The notes: generated from the sequence alone by a model not told the origin. DNA of 64,000 bases from Phymatolithon calcareum (GCA_977006965.1 OZ345358.1:2790001-2854000); one strand, 5' to 3'; positions 1 through 11,653 are shown, counted from the stretch's first letter. Numbers and translations: made by a program.

Positions 1-23
1 GCATCTCCCTTCGTACGCTAACC

Positions 24-830
24 ATGGACGGAGAGGAAACAACCTCTGGGACCAGCACTTCATCCAACGAGCCCATAATTCACTCCGCCCTGCATGTCGG
101 GCTGACACACTACGATACACAGCTCGCGTGGCGACAATTGTTCGGAGTCGGACCAGACGGCGACACTACGCGTTTCACCTCGGGCGACGGAACATTGGAC
201 GACACTGCGACTACAAGCGACAGCGACAGCTCTCCGTCAGAGCCTAGGACGCGCACTTCAACCGCAAGCCCGGCCCCCGAAAATGACATTAACACGACCC
301 TCGCGCCTCACAGGTGTACACTAACTGCCGCCGCTTCGATGCGTGCGGCCGACCCCTGCCCGGGTCCAGGCTCGTCCGCAACAGCTAACACAAGCTCTCC
401 TCGAGCTGCGTCCCGCATCTTGCGCATCAGATGGCGCCTCCCTCAAGACATCATTCGAGAACTCAACGTCGCTTGGAACGCGGCAGGGCAGCAAGTTCCA
501 ACTGACGAAGCCATGCTGGAGCTGGAGGTGCAACTCGGCATGCCAAAAGTTCCGCGGCTGCACAAATCTTTGGTCCAAAAAACGCGTCGGCTCCGGCGGC
601 AACAGCATCATGAAGAGGGGAGCACGCAAACCCTTTCCTTTGACGTACAATGCTTACAAGACGTGCAACGATTTCATCGCCGACGAAAACTGCCGGAAAA
701 TACAATGCGGACTCTGGCATATATTGCGCCTCAAAGACGTTGGTGGTCTGAAAGACGTCTGCCACGAAGTAACGCTTTATTTCGCACGCCGAGCGGCCTC
801 AGCGCTCTACGAAACTATCAAAATACTTAA
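24..830 (+). CDS. Unrecognised Ser/Thr-rich ORF, possibly the start of a mobile-element ORF
   Basis: A 268-codon reading frame opens at an ATG in good context (AACC before it). Residues 1 to about 125 are low-complexity Ser/Thr/Pro/Asp-rich. Residues 130-200 are more ordered and basic (RWRLPQDIIRELNVAW, then KTRRLRRQQ). From about position 590 another frame (343-855) looks at least as protein-like as the main frame, and a third (852-1115) continues beyond it, so the original protein may be frameshifted. I recognise no domain. A gag-like or ORF1-like retroelement protein is possible but is only a guess from composition and surroundings. Confidence 0.3.
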   Translation: MDGEETTSGTSTSSNEPIIHSALHVGLTHYDTQLAWRQLFGVGPDGDTTRFTSGDGTLDDTATTSDSDSSPSEPRTRTSTASPAPENDINTTLAPHRCTLTAAASMRAADPCPGPGSSATANTSSPRAASRILRIRWRLPQDIIRELNVAWNAAGQQVPTDEAMLELEVQLGMPKVPRLHKSLVQKTRRLRRQQHHEEGSTQTLSFDVQCLQDVQRFHRRRKLPENTMRTLAYIAPQRRWWSERRLPRSNALFRTPSGLSALRNYQNT

Positions 831-1179
831 TGGCTGCACCTTCGCTCCAAAATGATGGTCCTATCTTCAGTTGGCGCCACTGCAGCCAAGAAGGGGGCTG
901 CCAACCTGGAGTTTCAACTTCGACTCCAGCTCCCCGACACTCACGCTCATTTCAAATTCGAGACCATATGCAAGACGCTCGCAACACGGCGGGCGCAGGA
1001 AACCGTCGGAGACGAACTTGCTCTCGCCGTCGGTCGAAGGCGAATGTGTGCCGTCAACGAAAGAGTGCGCCAATCCCTCCGTGCACGTCGCGATCAGAAT
1101 AAAACGCCTCCGTAAACTACCGTCCTGACTTAATGGAACAGCTCACCGCTCCACGACCTCGCGTTACTAGCGTAGCCTT

Positions 1180-1755
1180 CTAACTGCGCCCAGCCTCAAG
1201 CGGTTCGGGGTGCTGCAGCGGCGGATTTGACGGCCAGCCGGGAACGCAATGCCACTGTCGCGTCCGGATGCAAAGAGGACTTAAAAACGACTGCTCTTCA
1301 CATCGCGCGTTCAGAGTGCCTTGCAGAGTTTCGTAGGACGGATTCGTGAAGCGGACCACAATGAGTCGTAATACATCACTGAGAGCAGTAGTCTGCTCTT
1401 GCCTAGCACACTCACTCTGAAATAAACGCGCAATTAATATCGGTAACCGATGAAATTCGTTCCTGTTCCTTACAATATGATCAACAGCATGGTGCCGCAG
1501 CACAACGAGAGAACAAAATACATGGAGGACGGCCGCTGTGGGATATGTCAATCCATTTTGTCGCTCAACATCCCTTACGTTGTCACACCTCTCCGCCAAC
1601 GGCATCGGCGAGTGCGACGGCACCCACCATGCCGTTATTTGCCGAAGATGGTAATGCGCAGCACTCAACTTTTCCCGCTCCGTTTCGCGCAGTTTAGTCG
1701 AATCAGGACGGGGCGTCGGTTTTCGGGTCAAGCAGGAAGTTTCTTTGGCGTACAT
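1180..1755 (-). CDS. Unrecognised 191-codon ORF of doubtful coding status
   Basis: An open frame of 191 codons with no motif I recognise and unremarkable composition. The region just beyond its 5' end (about 1850-1975) is filled with the hexamer TTACAG, a pattern seen in subterminal regions of DNA transposons. It could be degraded transposon sequence or a chance ORF. Confidence 0.15.
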   Translation of the reverse strand: MYAKETSCLTRKPTPRPDSTKLRETEREKLSAAHYHLRQITAWWVPSHSPMPLAERCDNVRDVERQNGLTYPTAAVLHVFCSLVVLRHHAVDHIVRNRNEFHRLPILIARLFQSECARQEQTTALSDVLRLIVVRFTNPSYETLQGTLNARCEEQSFLSPLCIRTRQWHCVPGWPSNPPLQHPEPLEAGRS

Positions 1756-1849
1756 ACCTAGCTCTAACTTTAAGAGGCTCCAGTTTATGGTACTGTGGCG
1801 TCCAACGCCTCTATCATACTCCTATACAAATAGCACCCTTCAAATTATC

Positions 1850-1975
1850 ATTACAGCTTGCACTTACGGCAAGCCATTACAGATAGCATTACAGTCATTA
1901 CAGTACCGTAGGTTTCGATGCGTACTTACACCATGAAGGAACCGCTGCTTACAGCTTACATGTACTTACAGTGTA
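1850..1975. repeat. Cluster of TTACAG motifs
   Basis: TTACAG occurs six times in about 125 bp, several times as CATTACAG. Clustered short motifs of this kind are typical of transposase-binding subterminal regions. I could not find the matching inverted end or a target duplication, so the element, if any, is undefined. Confidence 0.35.
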
Positions 1976-2003
1976 AGCACCTCGCGGCGCCTGCGGCGGG
2001 CTA

Positions 2004-2113
2004 GGAAGCCGCGAAGCGGCTTCCAGACTCTTCCATTGATCCATTTATTGTACTGCCAAGTCATCTTTGATCCATTGTTGTTTCTATAAAGGTCGGCGCG
2101 AAACGCCGACCTT
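2004..2113. repeat. Two compact GC-rich hairpins
   Basis: Two perfect short stem-loops lie 64 bp apart. The first has stem GGAAGCCGC (2004-2012), loop GAA and matching arm 2016-2024. The second has stem AAGGTCGGCG (2089-2098), loop CGAAA and matching arm 2104-2113. A similar 9-bp stem lies at 17941-17964. They resemble small mobile hairpins or structured RNA segments. In a eukaryotic nuclear context I do not call them terminators. Confidence 0.5.
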
Positions 2114-2119
2114 GGCTTT

Positions 2120-3480
2120 CCGGCAGGGAACAAACCGACCAAAAAAGTGTGCCAACTTGTGCGTTTCAAACCCCACAGGTACGAAGAGCGATTGAACGAC
2201 CGGATCAAAAAGCATCGTGACATCAACCCGAACCTGCAGTGCAGAGTCGTAGAATTTTTCTGCGAAGCTGCACGCCTCATCCAACGGAAAAGATATGAAC
2301 GACTGGTAGAATTTCATCGCACGAAGGTCGTTGTTCTATATCGCGTGGAACAGAGGGTACGAGTACATTGCGCATCTTCTCTCTTATCGCATTTTAGGAA
2401 CAAGCGAAAATGTTTTTTCAAAGGAAGATGTGAACAACATAGCGGAACTCGACAGGGAGGCATTACGGAATCGAAGAACTGAAAAAAATCTGAGGAGCAA
2501 TTGACAAAACGACGACAGAATGCTGACAGTCATGCAGATGAACTGCGCGTTTACAGCGCGCCAGACGTTGACCTAGTTCCTTCTGGTGTGTTCATTCAAA
2601 AGGTGGTGCAGTAACTGGCGAACACTAACCTCAACAATCGTTTTTCTAAGCAGACAATGTCTACTGAAATGGCTGATGAGTACCGCACACGTCCAAAATG
2701 TGTGGGCTGCAGCTTGCGGTTGTCTCTTTTTGCACAAGGACTTCGCAGAATCTGTAGGGCACGTACTAGCCTTGTTCAAAAGAATGGTTTTGTGCTGCAG
2801 CAGTGCTTTTCTGTTCCAGTCGATAGTACTAACGATGAAGGCAACTCTTTTTCCTACGATACAGAGATACTTCAATTAAAAAATAGTTCTGAACGGTCTT
2901 GTTTCATGCGGAAGGGTTCGTGATGCTAGTTACCCGGCACTAACCCTGGGAAGCCGTATTTTATGAACTTGCAGTTGATTTTGTGTCTAAACTGAACGAA
3001 ATGAAAAATGAGACTGGTCTTCCATTTGCTCGGAAAGCTATGATACGGTGCGGACTTTCCTGTGGAAAGTAGATCAGCTGTTTCCGCATTTTCAAAAAAA
3101 TATCCACACGATGCCAGAATAAATGTCATCATTGTCGTACGTCTTCAGAAAGAGAAGAGCGAAGAGAAGATGGTGAGCGTTCGCGCGGGGGGACACTGAA
3201 ATAAGAGCATATTCTTGAGTATCTATGATCGGTGTAGTTCCGAAAGCGCTAATGGAGCGGCGCCACCATATAGCATAGCCCTCCGGGCTTTCCAAATAAT
3301 AGCACTCCCCTCTCTGTCGCAGACAGCAGATGCTATAAGCACGGACATAGTCCTTCTTGTAACCATGCACTCTACGGAACGCAGTGGGCGTCAGAAGACC
3401 AAGTGAGGACTTCATGAAGTTAAATCCGTGTTTTGTTGATTCGAAAAATTTAAAATATGATCTCGACGCTCAAAGTGTTG
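2120..3480. other. Stretch with no recognisable gene
   Basis: Only short ORFs on both strands, none with a known motif. The longest (2147-2482 plus, 3092-3415 minus) show no domain signature. Probably intergenic or long-decayed repeat. Confidence 0.4.
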
Positions 3481-3513
3481 AATTGGTAGTGTACATGATG
3501 TACACTACCAATT
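3481..3513. repeat. Perfect 33-bp palindrome
   Basis: Sixteen-base arms (AATTGGTAGTGTACAT and its complement) surround a single central G. Weaker symmetry extends outwards (CAAAGTGT on the left, CACACTTG on the right). Confidence 0.7.
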
Positions 3514-4640
3514 CTATCACACTTGGCCAGCAAAAAAGACAACCTTGTTTAATAAAGACGTATCTAAGTGTGAAAGTAAGCTTGCATTCGATGATATGCT
3601 TAATGATATCGTTGAAGTAAAATCTAATTATAGGCCAAACTAATTATTCTTTGATTGTTGTCAAAATAGTTACATATTGCTTGGTTGACTTAAATATGTC
3701 ACTTCAATGATGTGACTGGCTCGTTTAGCCAGATATAAGAGATCAATTTCGACTTCTTTCTCTAATTTTTACATCTGGTACAGTTCTCTCTCGGTTCATA
3801 TAAACATACGTAGTGTCTCGCAGGCATGTTGGAAAACTCTATACTAACATGTATTAAAAATGTGATACATAACTCCTTTTTCTAAAGCAATTTGTTGTTG
3901 CTACCCGTATTCCTCACTGACAGAACACATTGAAAACTACACGATCTTACTTTTGCTCGTCGAATCACACAAGACCGAACAAAAAATAGAGAACTTCAAG
4001 CGACTCTCCTGGTCTATGAGAGATTTATGGAGCAGAATCAGTAGAATATTTGTGCCGTTATTGGGCAGCACTGTGCTAGAAGGAAATCTTTCGCTGATTA
4101 ATGAAAAAGCTAATGAACAGCTCTGAAGGTTCTAAAAAAGTGGCTTATTTCGCAGATTTCGTCCTCATACGGTTAACGATAGCTCAAAACTTGGGGACTT
4201 CTACAAGTTGAGATTTAAGTCATGAAAAAGTGCATGTCTTCAACTCAATTCTTGAATTGCTTTTTACTACAACCTTAAGCGATAAAAATCGTTCAATGAA
4301 ATGAATGCTTCTCTGAGCGATTGATTTGTATATGGGCGCTCTTGCTTCATGTGCTGTGAATTCCTATATACGAACATCACATTGCCAAATAAATGAATAT
4401 TTTTGAGCTATCTCGTACGTAAATGAGCGCTTGAGCCTATAGTGAGCGCTCATCACTAGCGCTCTAATTTGAAAACGGACAGAAGGAGAGTAATTCTGTA
4501 AGTAAGTTATGTTATATTTATTAACGGTATCATAAACGGGACAGATAGTCTCAATAGATCATTATTGCGCCTGTTTGAAAGAATTCGTGTACTGTACATC
4601 AGATCGTACGTAATACGTCTAATGATCTGCTATCGAATGT
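3514..4640. other. AT-rich stretch without a gene
   Basis: No ORF of note. It contains small GAGCGCTC-type palindromic motifs near 4420-4465. Nothing else supportable. Confidence 0.4.
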
Positions 4641-4698
4641 AAACTGTGTCGCCAACGCACTTGTGAACTTAAGTTTACAAGTGCGTTGGCGACAGTTT
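4641..4698. repeat. Snap-back inverted repeat
   Basis: Arms of about 28 bp are inverted around AACTTAAGTT. They share AAACTGT followed by CGCCAACGCACTTGT. The left arm carries an extra GT and there is one mismatch. Together they form a near-perfect 58-nt hairpin. Confidence 0.65.
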
Positions 4699-4819
4699 CT
4701 CCTTGTTTAGATTCATCTTCCACAAACATCTTTTCAGTGATCATGTAGATTCGGTAAAGAGTAAAGTCACAGGTAAAAAACGTTTTAAAAACAGCCGTTC
4801 TTGAGCGTACACTAAACCA

Positions 4820-5162
4820 ATGTTAGCACATTCATGCGTCACAGATAAATATACACCATGGAAAGACATTTCGTATTTAAGAGGCTCGTCATTCTCTCAA
4901 GTTCAATGTACCACAGCGATCAAGAACTTTGAAGTGGCTCCCAGGGCGAAAAAATACGGCAAGGCGATGGATGCGCTCCTTTCGCTGGTTGATCAACGAC
5001 GTGACATGACGCAGGCAGGAAAAGAGCTGAACCCGGCGACTGTCAAAAAGTTAGATCCTCTATTTTCGAGTGTGCTCAGCTGCAGCTGAAGGAAGATGGT
5101 GTCGCAAGCGCGTAAGTTGAATCAAGATATTCAAGCTATTCCTAGCGGCGGAGCAAGTAACT
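4820..5162 (+). pseudogene. Short helical ORF with one in-frame TGA
   Basis: An ATG-initiated frame of 89 codons ends at TGA (about 5087) but reads on in the same frame for roughly 25 more codons (RKMVSQARKLNQDIQ...) before TAA. The part around APRAKKYGKAMDALLSL looks helical and basic. The family is unknown. It could be a decayed gene or chance. Confidence 0.2.
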
Positions 5163-5165
5163 CAT

Positions 5166-5489
5166 ATGAGTCATAAAATTGCTTGCACGTCAATATGTAA
5201 TGACTCTTTCGAGTTCTACTGGCGCACAGTGAATGCTTCAAATGCAGGAGGAGCGCAACTGAATCGTATATGTACTCGAACAAAAACCCCTGTTATACGT
5301 GAGGTCGTTGATGGCGACGGCGTAATTTTCGAGGACGAGTTCGACGATGGCGAAATTTTCCGCGAAGCATCGAATGAGGACCCGTGCAGCCCTCCTACTG
5401 TCTTTAAGCCTTCGTACACTATGGTTGTGTGGAAGTACGGTGACACAGAGGACAAGCGCTTATCGTGCGCGTTTTTGGTACTTCTGTAA
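5166..5489 (+). CDS. Unrecognised acidic 107-codon ORF
   Basis: Contains an acidic segment (VVDGDGVIFEDEFDDGEIF) and no recognised domain. It follows the broken ORF at 4820-5162 on the same strand and may belong to the same decayed locus. Confidence 0.2.
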   Translation: MSHKIACTSICNDSFEFYWRTVNASNAGGAQLNRICTRTKTPVIREVVDGDGVIFEDEFDDGEIFREASNEDPCSPPTVFKPSYTMVVWKYGDTEDKRLSCAFLVLL

Positions 5490-6545
5490 GCTAATACATT
5501 CGATAGTATATCATCAACAGTGTACTGCCGTCCTGAACATCTCCAGCTTTCTTTCAATATGAACAATTTTGCTGGACAAGAGAGTCCATTTCACATATGG
5601 AGCCGTAGCGCAGATGAATGTTTCGTCTGTATTTCCATCTCCTGGTACTTTCGCAGGACTCCGACAGGTGGCGTCTTCCCATTTTACTCCACTATTATAT
5701 TTTACAGCGATTCAGAATTAGGATTAAAGATCTTGATTGGTTCGTCTTAATCTTCCCGTTAAGTGCGGAGCAGGTGCACCGCATGGGAAATGCAGTCTGT
5801 CCTCTAATATGGTGGACAGAATGCAGTGGGGTATAATTACTACAAGAATTGGTTTCGGATCATACAGAATTGCGCGCTAGTTTGCTTATAGCCAAAACTT
5901 GCTCTGGGAAGGTGAGATTTTTAAAGGAAAACCGGGAAGAAGGAACAATCGCCAACACAACGAATCCAGAATTTCCTTCGTTTAGTTGGGATGCGATGGT
6001 AAGTCTATTCTGTTGCCAAAAAGAGGCTTTCGAAATAGAAAGATCATGATGGCATTTCAGTTGTAAAAAAATAATCCTCGTACTCCATCCATTTTCGTGA
6101 AAAAATGTCATTCTGGCAACGCTGCCGGCAAAATCCCGCGCTAGAACCAAAGACTTTTATCGATGCCGCGATCACACCCTTCCAACTTATCACTAGCGAC
6201 ATGGTCTACTCCAATGCTTTGAACTTGAATTCTCTCCTCTCCATCAAAGTGCGCTTGCTTGTTACGAGATATGATGCGCTAATAAAATCTTCAACTCCTC
6301 TTCACTCTGAGTAACGTGAAGATTCACAATCTGCATTGAAATCAGTCTTGTAGGGAGGGAAAGCTCAATCAGTTGACGGAAAGGCACAGAAACATTGACA
6401 GGATAAGCTATGATTGTGTTGCAACGACCTGAGATGAACGCTGATTGGAAAAGGAACGAACCCTTAGCGTCGTAATTATGGCACGCACAGTACATGAGAT
6501 TGGAGTTAACCATATTGCGGCACGCTCGGGCAGCTTACTTTGGCT

Positions 6546-6885
6546 TCGCAGAGAAGGTCTTCGGGACCATTGTTGCGACTCCGGCGGCCATTTGACTGAC
6601 TAGGTCCTCCACCTCATCTGGGCACTTTTGCGGCAAGGTGTGCTACTTCACACTTTGCCACGTCACTCGCTGAGAAGCCGTAATGACCTCTTCGCTATTC
6701 GCCCTGTGAGTCACACACATTCCATTTGGCGTTCCACGCCGATCATCTCTCGCTCGCTGGTGAAACATGCAGTCCAGCCCTCCTGTCAAACACGGTCTGC
6801 CCCAAGAAATAGCGCTTCGGGTCTGTAATCCCGTTGTGCAGGTATAGCGCTTCCAACCGAGAGTCCGCTATTCTACACATTCCCT
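6546..6885 (-). repeat. Diverged copy 1 of an unknown repeated coding segment
   Basis: On the minus strand this encodes IADSRLEALYLHNGI near its right end and a VATMVPKTFSAK-like stretch near its left end. The same two blocks occur in the same order at 8488-8668. This copy carries extra sequence between the blocks. The family is unknown; it could be a repeated element or a decayed host gene family. Confidence 0.4.
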
Positions 6886-8201
6886 CGGATGGGAGATGCG
6901 GGGTACGGCGTCGGGAGCCACGAAAGCGGTGGTAGGGGCGAAAGAAGCGGAAACAGGGAATAAGTATAGGGAATATAAACAGGCTGTGCGACTGCAGTAG
7001 AGGAAGCAGGAGTCAGCTGAAGAGGGAGGACCGCGAGACGTGGAGGAAGTTGCGGCGAGGGCGCCGTGCTGAGACATGATGAGCTGCATACTGCGCGCCT
7101 AGGTGGAATGCCGCGGCAGTTCCATGGAGTACGAACTGGAGCAGGAGCGTATTCTGATTCGCCAGCAGTATCGGTGAGATCATAATCGAGCTCAATGTCC
7201 GTGTTCCGTCGAGTGATACGCATTCCACACGGGTCGCAAATATTCGACTGGCCAGGATATCCGTTGCCCAGGAACCATGCAAAACACTTGGGGGCATGAG
7301 ATGGACGAACCGTGGAATAGGGCAGTGGTTCCCCACTGTCTTTGCGAAATATAAATTATATTTCATAGAACGTATTAAATTTTGTGTTGGATCATTATCC
7401 AAAACGTTTCGTAAGATTCTTTGCACTTTGCCACCTAGACTTATAAATCGTGAATTAAACATAATCCATGTCATTTATATTCATTCATGGTCTCTTGCCA
7501 CAAGTACACGTATTCTGTCGGAAATATCGGCTTTTCGATGTTCTCAGTTTCGCTTTTTCGTGGGTTGGAACGTGTTTTGCCTCGGCCTTGGCTTGGACGC
7601 TGACAAGATGAGAAATTTGAATTCCTAAGATTTACGGAGAGTAGAGTGTATGTGGTGAAGAAGACAGAGAGAAGCTGCTCTGTTATTCAACTTGATGTTC
7701 TTTGTTCTTTTAAAAAAGAACCATTTCATTTTTGTTGCGATGCGCCGCTGTAGCAGCTAGCCAAAACATAAATTTGACCCCTGTAACTGTTAATGGACCG
7801 CGTCCCAGACTGTGCACCTTCATCGCGGTTCTCTTTTTGGCTCCACTGCCGTCAGCGCAGCGGTCGCTGCCGCCGCTCACGGGCTTGGATCTTTATTTCG
7901 AGTTTGACAAGGTCTTCCACAGGGGTAGTCAGGCAGAATTTTTGAATACTTTGATCTTGATTCTTTGGAATTGATAATATTATGACAAGAAAGAGATGAG
8001 TAACAAGAGTTTTATCAATTTCTTGAAGATAGTTACAAGATAATATGCCAAATGTTTCATGATGTCGACTTTTCCACTGGGATTCGCATGACCCGAAATC
8101 TTGCTCACTTTTCTGATGAACTAGATCAAACAGCCCTGGAGAAATGTAGGTTATATGAAGCTGATTAAATTTTCCTCGGCCCCAAAGCACACATATATGT
8201 T

Positions 8202-8690
8202 TCACGTAGCTCGTTTAACAGCATTGCCGCTTTTCAGTGAACCACACAGCTGAACATGGTGGAAGAATCTGTGCAAAACATCGCAGTGGAGTGGACTTTC
8301 ACATACGATCTTGCGCACTGGTGTTTCGAGGACAACCGTTGATATTCGTGCATTATACCTCGTACAGTTTTTTGGACTTAGCTTTACAGTATTCTTTTTT
8401 TCTGACACTTCCAGCAGAGCGAAGAGTACTTCAGCTCGTCGCCAAGAAGATATTATAAACCACATGGAACTTCTGGCTTTTCTTTGCTTTGCAGAGAATA
8501 TCTTCGGGACCACTGTTGCGATTCCGATTGCCGTTTGAACTACTTGTTCCTCCACCCACCATACAGTCAATCCCTTGTGTAAACATTCTTTGCCCCAAAC
8601 ATTGCTCTTCCGGGCTGCAATCTCGTTGTACAGGTATAGCGGTTCCAACCGGGAATCGGCCATACAATACTAGTCGTCCAACCTAGAAGG
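8202..8690 (-). CDS. Unknown repeated ORF, copy 2
   Basis: A 153-codon minus-strand frame begins MADSRLEPLYLYNEIAARK and continues through IATVVPKIFSAKQRK. The first 60 residues match a second, more degraded copy at 6546-6885, so the segment has been duplicated or transposed. After about residue 70 the sequence is basic and has no recognised motif. No zinc finger, RT or transposase signature is visible. Confidence 0.3.
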
Positions 8691-8745
8691 CCCTCGACTT
8701 AGGAAGCTCCTGGACTAGGCCTTCGCGGCCAATGTCGATTTTTTC

Positions 8746-10226
8746 ATGCGGATCTCACCGATCTCAGTTATCCACCGCCGGCTAAATACCTCAATGCAAA
8801 CGTCTGACAACGGATTTCCAAACGTTAGGGTGCCTGTGCCGATCCCTTTTGTTGCAAAACATGTTGAGAATGCTTCCAGAGCTCCAAGAACCGTGTCAGG
8901 AAGGCCCATTGTAAGCCTCAACACCGCGGAAACTTTTGCCCAAGTCATTGATGCCAAGGATACGACAGCCAAAGTTATTGAAGAACACTTCTTCGACGAT
9001 CTCAAGGACGGAAACCGCCGCGAAGATAAGATTTGACGCCTTTTCGACTGCACTCCCATTTTCGACGGGAACACGTCTGAGAACTCGATCATAAGCATGA
9101 TTGAGAAAAACGTGCGCGACATTTTCGGTCAACATATGGAAAGGTTGGGGAAAAAAGAGGCCGTCAAGGTCGAGATGATCCGTGACGACATCAAGCACAA
9201 GCACAAAACTCATGGACACCAGCTTCGTTTAGAGTTTCAACGAACTTCGGAATTGAAACTTCGCGAGTATTTTAAAATCGACGAGGTTCAAGCCCTTCGA
9301 AGCGACGTTGCTCGCCTGATGGGTGAAAAGAAACCGTCCCGATTCTCATTCGCATTCCAACGGCCTCCGAGCTCGAAGCCGAAAGTACGAGAAAACCTGA
9401 TCAAAATTTCGAAGATCAATGGAGCCATGCCTCTTTTAAGAGCTCTGATGTTGAGGCGTCGTCATCGAGCGGTTGAGATGCCAAAAGAAGAGGTGTGGAG
9501 GTACAAGATCCCTGAGATCATTCCCAGTGACTCACGTTTTACCAAGCTCTCGTCTGACAAGAGCTAACGGCTTATCGATCGTGAATCGGACATTGGCCCC
9601 GACGTTACACGTCATGCAGGGCTGTGGCGGTGGCGTCTTGGCTCAGTTGGGGAAATGTATTCCTTCTACGGGTCGAACTCGTTAGCCTGTCTTTGCTTCC
9701 TCGCGGTGTACAAGGGGGCGCTTGATGAAAAAGGCATTCCCGAAAGTGTAGCCCTTTATATCTGGCCACCGTCCTCAACGGCAGTGCATACGACATCATC
9801 ACGCAGATATTCGAAGTCGGTGACGCGGAACTCGACGGTTTCTCGAACTGGTCCGGTTCGGTGCAGTTTTTCCTGCAGACGTACGCCAAAGACCGGTATC
9901 AGGAGGATGCGGTTTTCAAGCTCGACAGACTAAGGCAAGGGGGTGACGAGAGCGCCTTGGCCATTCATGGCCGCCGTCTCCATTCTACGACTCGCAATCT
10001 TTCAGGTGCGTTTTCGCAAGACGAGTTCATGACCAAGTTCATGCAGGGCGTCCACGCCGATATTCTTCTCCTCGCCCGAAGAGCACTCCACGCTGAAAAA
10101 AGGCCTAACAGCTCCGCGCTTTTGCCGAATAGGCAGCGGCCATTTATGAGGCACACGACGGGGTCGACCGAAAGTGTAGTAGTGTGGATGGGTGGACTTC
10201 AGGCCTTGTTTCCGCGCAGCCATTAA
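8746..10226 (+). pseudogene. Broken gypsy-type retrotransposon gag region
   Basis: The region holds three consecutive plus-strand frames (8746-9036, 9097-9567, 9861-10226). The last reads as a gag capsid: FLQTYAKDRYQEDAVFKL, then ALAIHGRRLHSTTRNL and FMTKFMQGVHADILLLARR. This is the helical layout of Ty3/gypsy-like gag proteins, which package element RNA. Codons just before it in another frame (SAYDIITQIFEVGDAELDGF) belong to the same domain, which shows a frameshift. The two upstream frames have gag/matrix-like charge and helix content but no firm match. I see no protease, RT or flanking LTR, so this is a decayed fragment. Confidence 0.55.
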
Positions 10227-10675
10227 GGTCCAAAATTAGCTTACACCCAGTGCCTTCGACTTGGCCGGCTCCTCCGCTTAGATCTTTTTGTAGTATGATG
10301 AGACCGATTTGGTAGTATATGACGGGCTTTCGCGGCCGGCTTTCAGTAAAATGGGCAACCCTTGTTTGGTCCAGGTCGAACGTGTTCCGTTACTACCTTC
10401 ACGGTCCTCTCGGTTGAAGTAATGCCTCGCCTAGGACCTCGACTCTGCGCTGTCGGTCAAGCCTCGCTCCTAGGACCCTCGCCCATGTGTTTACGTACGG
10501 ACGCTGGTCTCTTCAAGCGGTTGGACCCCAATTCTGTGTCTGTGTCGTTGCCACTAACCTCCATCGGGAGAGACCTTTCGCTAGAGTATTGCACGGCCTC
10601 TCCGGCCAACCGTTTTCGGACTACTCAATGGAGTGGGTCCGGCAATCTGCGCCACCACAGAAAGTACGAGAAGAG

Positions 10676-10692
10676 TGTATAGCAGCTATACA
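10676..10692. repeat. 17-bp palindrome TGTATAGC-A-GCTATACA
   Basis: Perfect 8-bp arms around one base. A partial copy (TGTGTATAGCTGATTG) follows about 30 bp downstream. Confidence 0.6.
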
Positions 10693-10739
10693 CAGGATGC
10701 GCCTGGGGAGAGAGGTGTGTATAGCTGATTGAAAATATA

Positions 10740-11160
10740 TTTGTAATTGAGAGCATACCCGGGGAAGTGCCGTGTCGGAAACTGTTTCCGCTGAGGTGAG
10801 GGTGAACAATGCTAAGACATGATGTTGTCCGTATAGTATGTAATGTGAGAGAAAATAGCTGTGCGTGTGTTGCGTAGGGGAAAGAATATGTGATTTACAA
10901 AGTATTAGGGAATAGAAAATAAGAAATAGGGGGTGGGATAGGGGTAGTACGGAGTAGGGAGAGGAATATATAAGTAGGGAATACTGGTGATAGAGATAGT
11001 AATACATGACTGTTGTATAAGGGAATTGGGGAGAGGAAATACGGAGTATAAGGAATAATAAGAAATCGGGAATATGGAAGAAGAAGAGGGAATGGGGAAT
11101 CGGAAACGTCAGTGGAGTGCACTGAGTTGCTGGAAATGCAAGTTTTAGAATAAATGATCA
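10740..11160. other. Purine-rich low-complexity tract
   Basis: Dominated by GGGAATA, GAGAGGAAATA and AAGGAATAA-type words. The minus-strand ORFs through it are composition artefacts. Confidence 0.5.
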
Positions 11161-11195
11161 TTATTTCTTTCTTTTTAAAATCTATTTTTAGGTAC

Positions 11196-11653
11196 TGATT
11201 GAATGGACTTCTCTCACTTCTTGAACGAGCTCGGAAAGCAGTGCTTTATTTTCTAGATCTACCTTCTACTTATATTACCACAAGGCGTTATTCCTGCTAG
11301 CTAACTTAAAGCACTCTTCTTCTTGGACTGGCGGTCAGCCTTTTGGGGGCCATGCCACCGGCAGTAACCGGAATTAATTTACTTATCGCGAGTCCACGTG
11401 GAGGACATGAAATCGTGGACTCTGTTTCCTTACAGTAGCCGTCAACTTGTAGATGTGCTCTGCACATCGGCTGGGGCGCCCTTTTGCAAAGAGAATAACT
11501 CCTCCCGAAACACGTGTCACACGTGAGAAATTATTAGAAGAAATTGCGTCAGAAATCTTCACTGGAAACAGTCGCACACCCGCGATTCGAACCAGGGACC
11601 TTCTCTTGGTCGAATTTTGCGCACCCCTTGAGGAGGTTCAACGACGATGCCTC
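11196..11653 (-). mobile_element. tRNA-derived SINE, copy 1
   Basis: Read on the minus strand it has a degenerate tRNA-like head with a B box (GGTTCGAATC, 11584-11593). A core follows (ACGCAATTTCTTCTAATAAT, then TTTCTCACGTGTGACACGTG) and a tail with CCACGTGGACTCGCGATAAG and AAATAAAGCACTGC. The same order occurs at 14888-15316 and, split, at 49947-52899. The likely imperfect target duplication is TTAGGTAC (11188-11195) against TTAAGTAC (11654-11661). SINEs are non-autonomous RNA polymerase III-transcribed elements copied by a partner LINE. Confidence 0.75.

Noticed and set aside
2004-2113. Rho-independent bacterial terminators
   Set aside because: The hairpins lack a following T-run and the context is eukaryotic.
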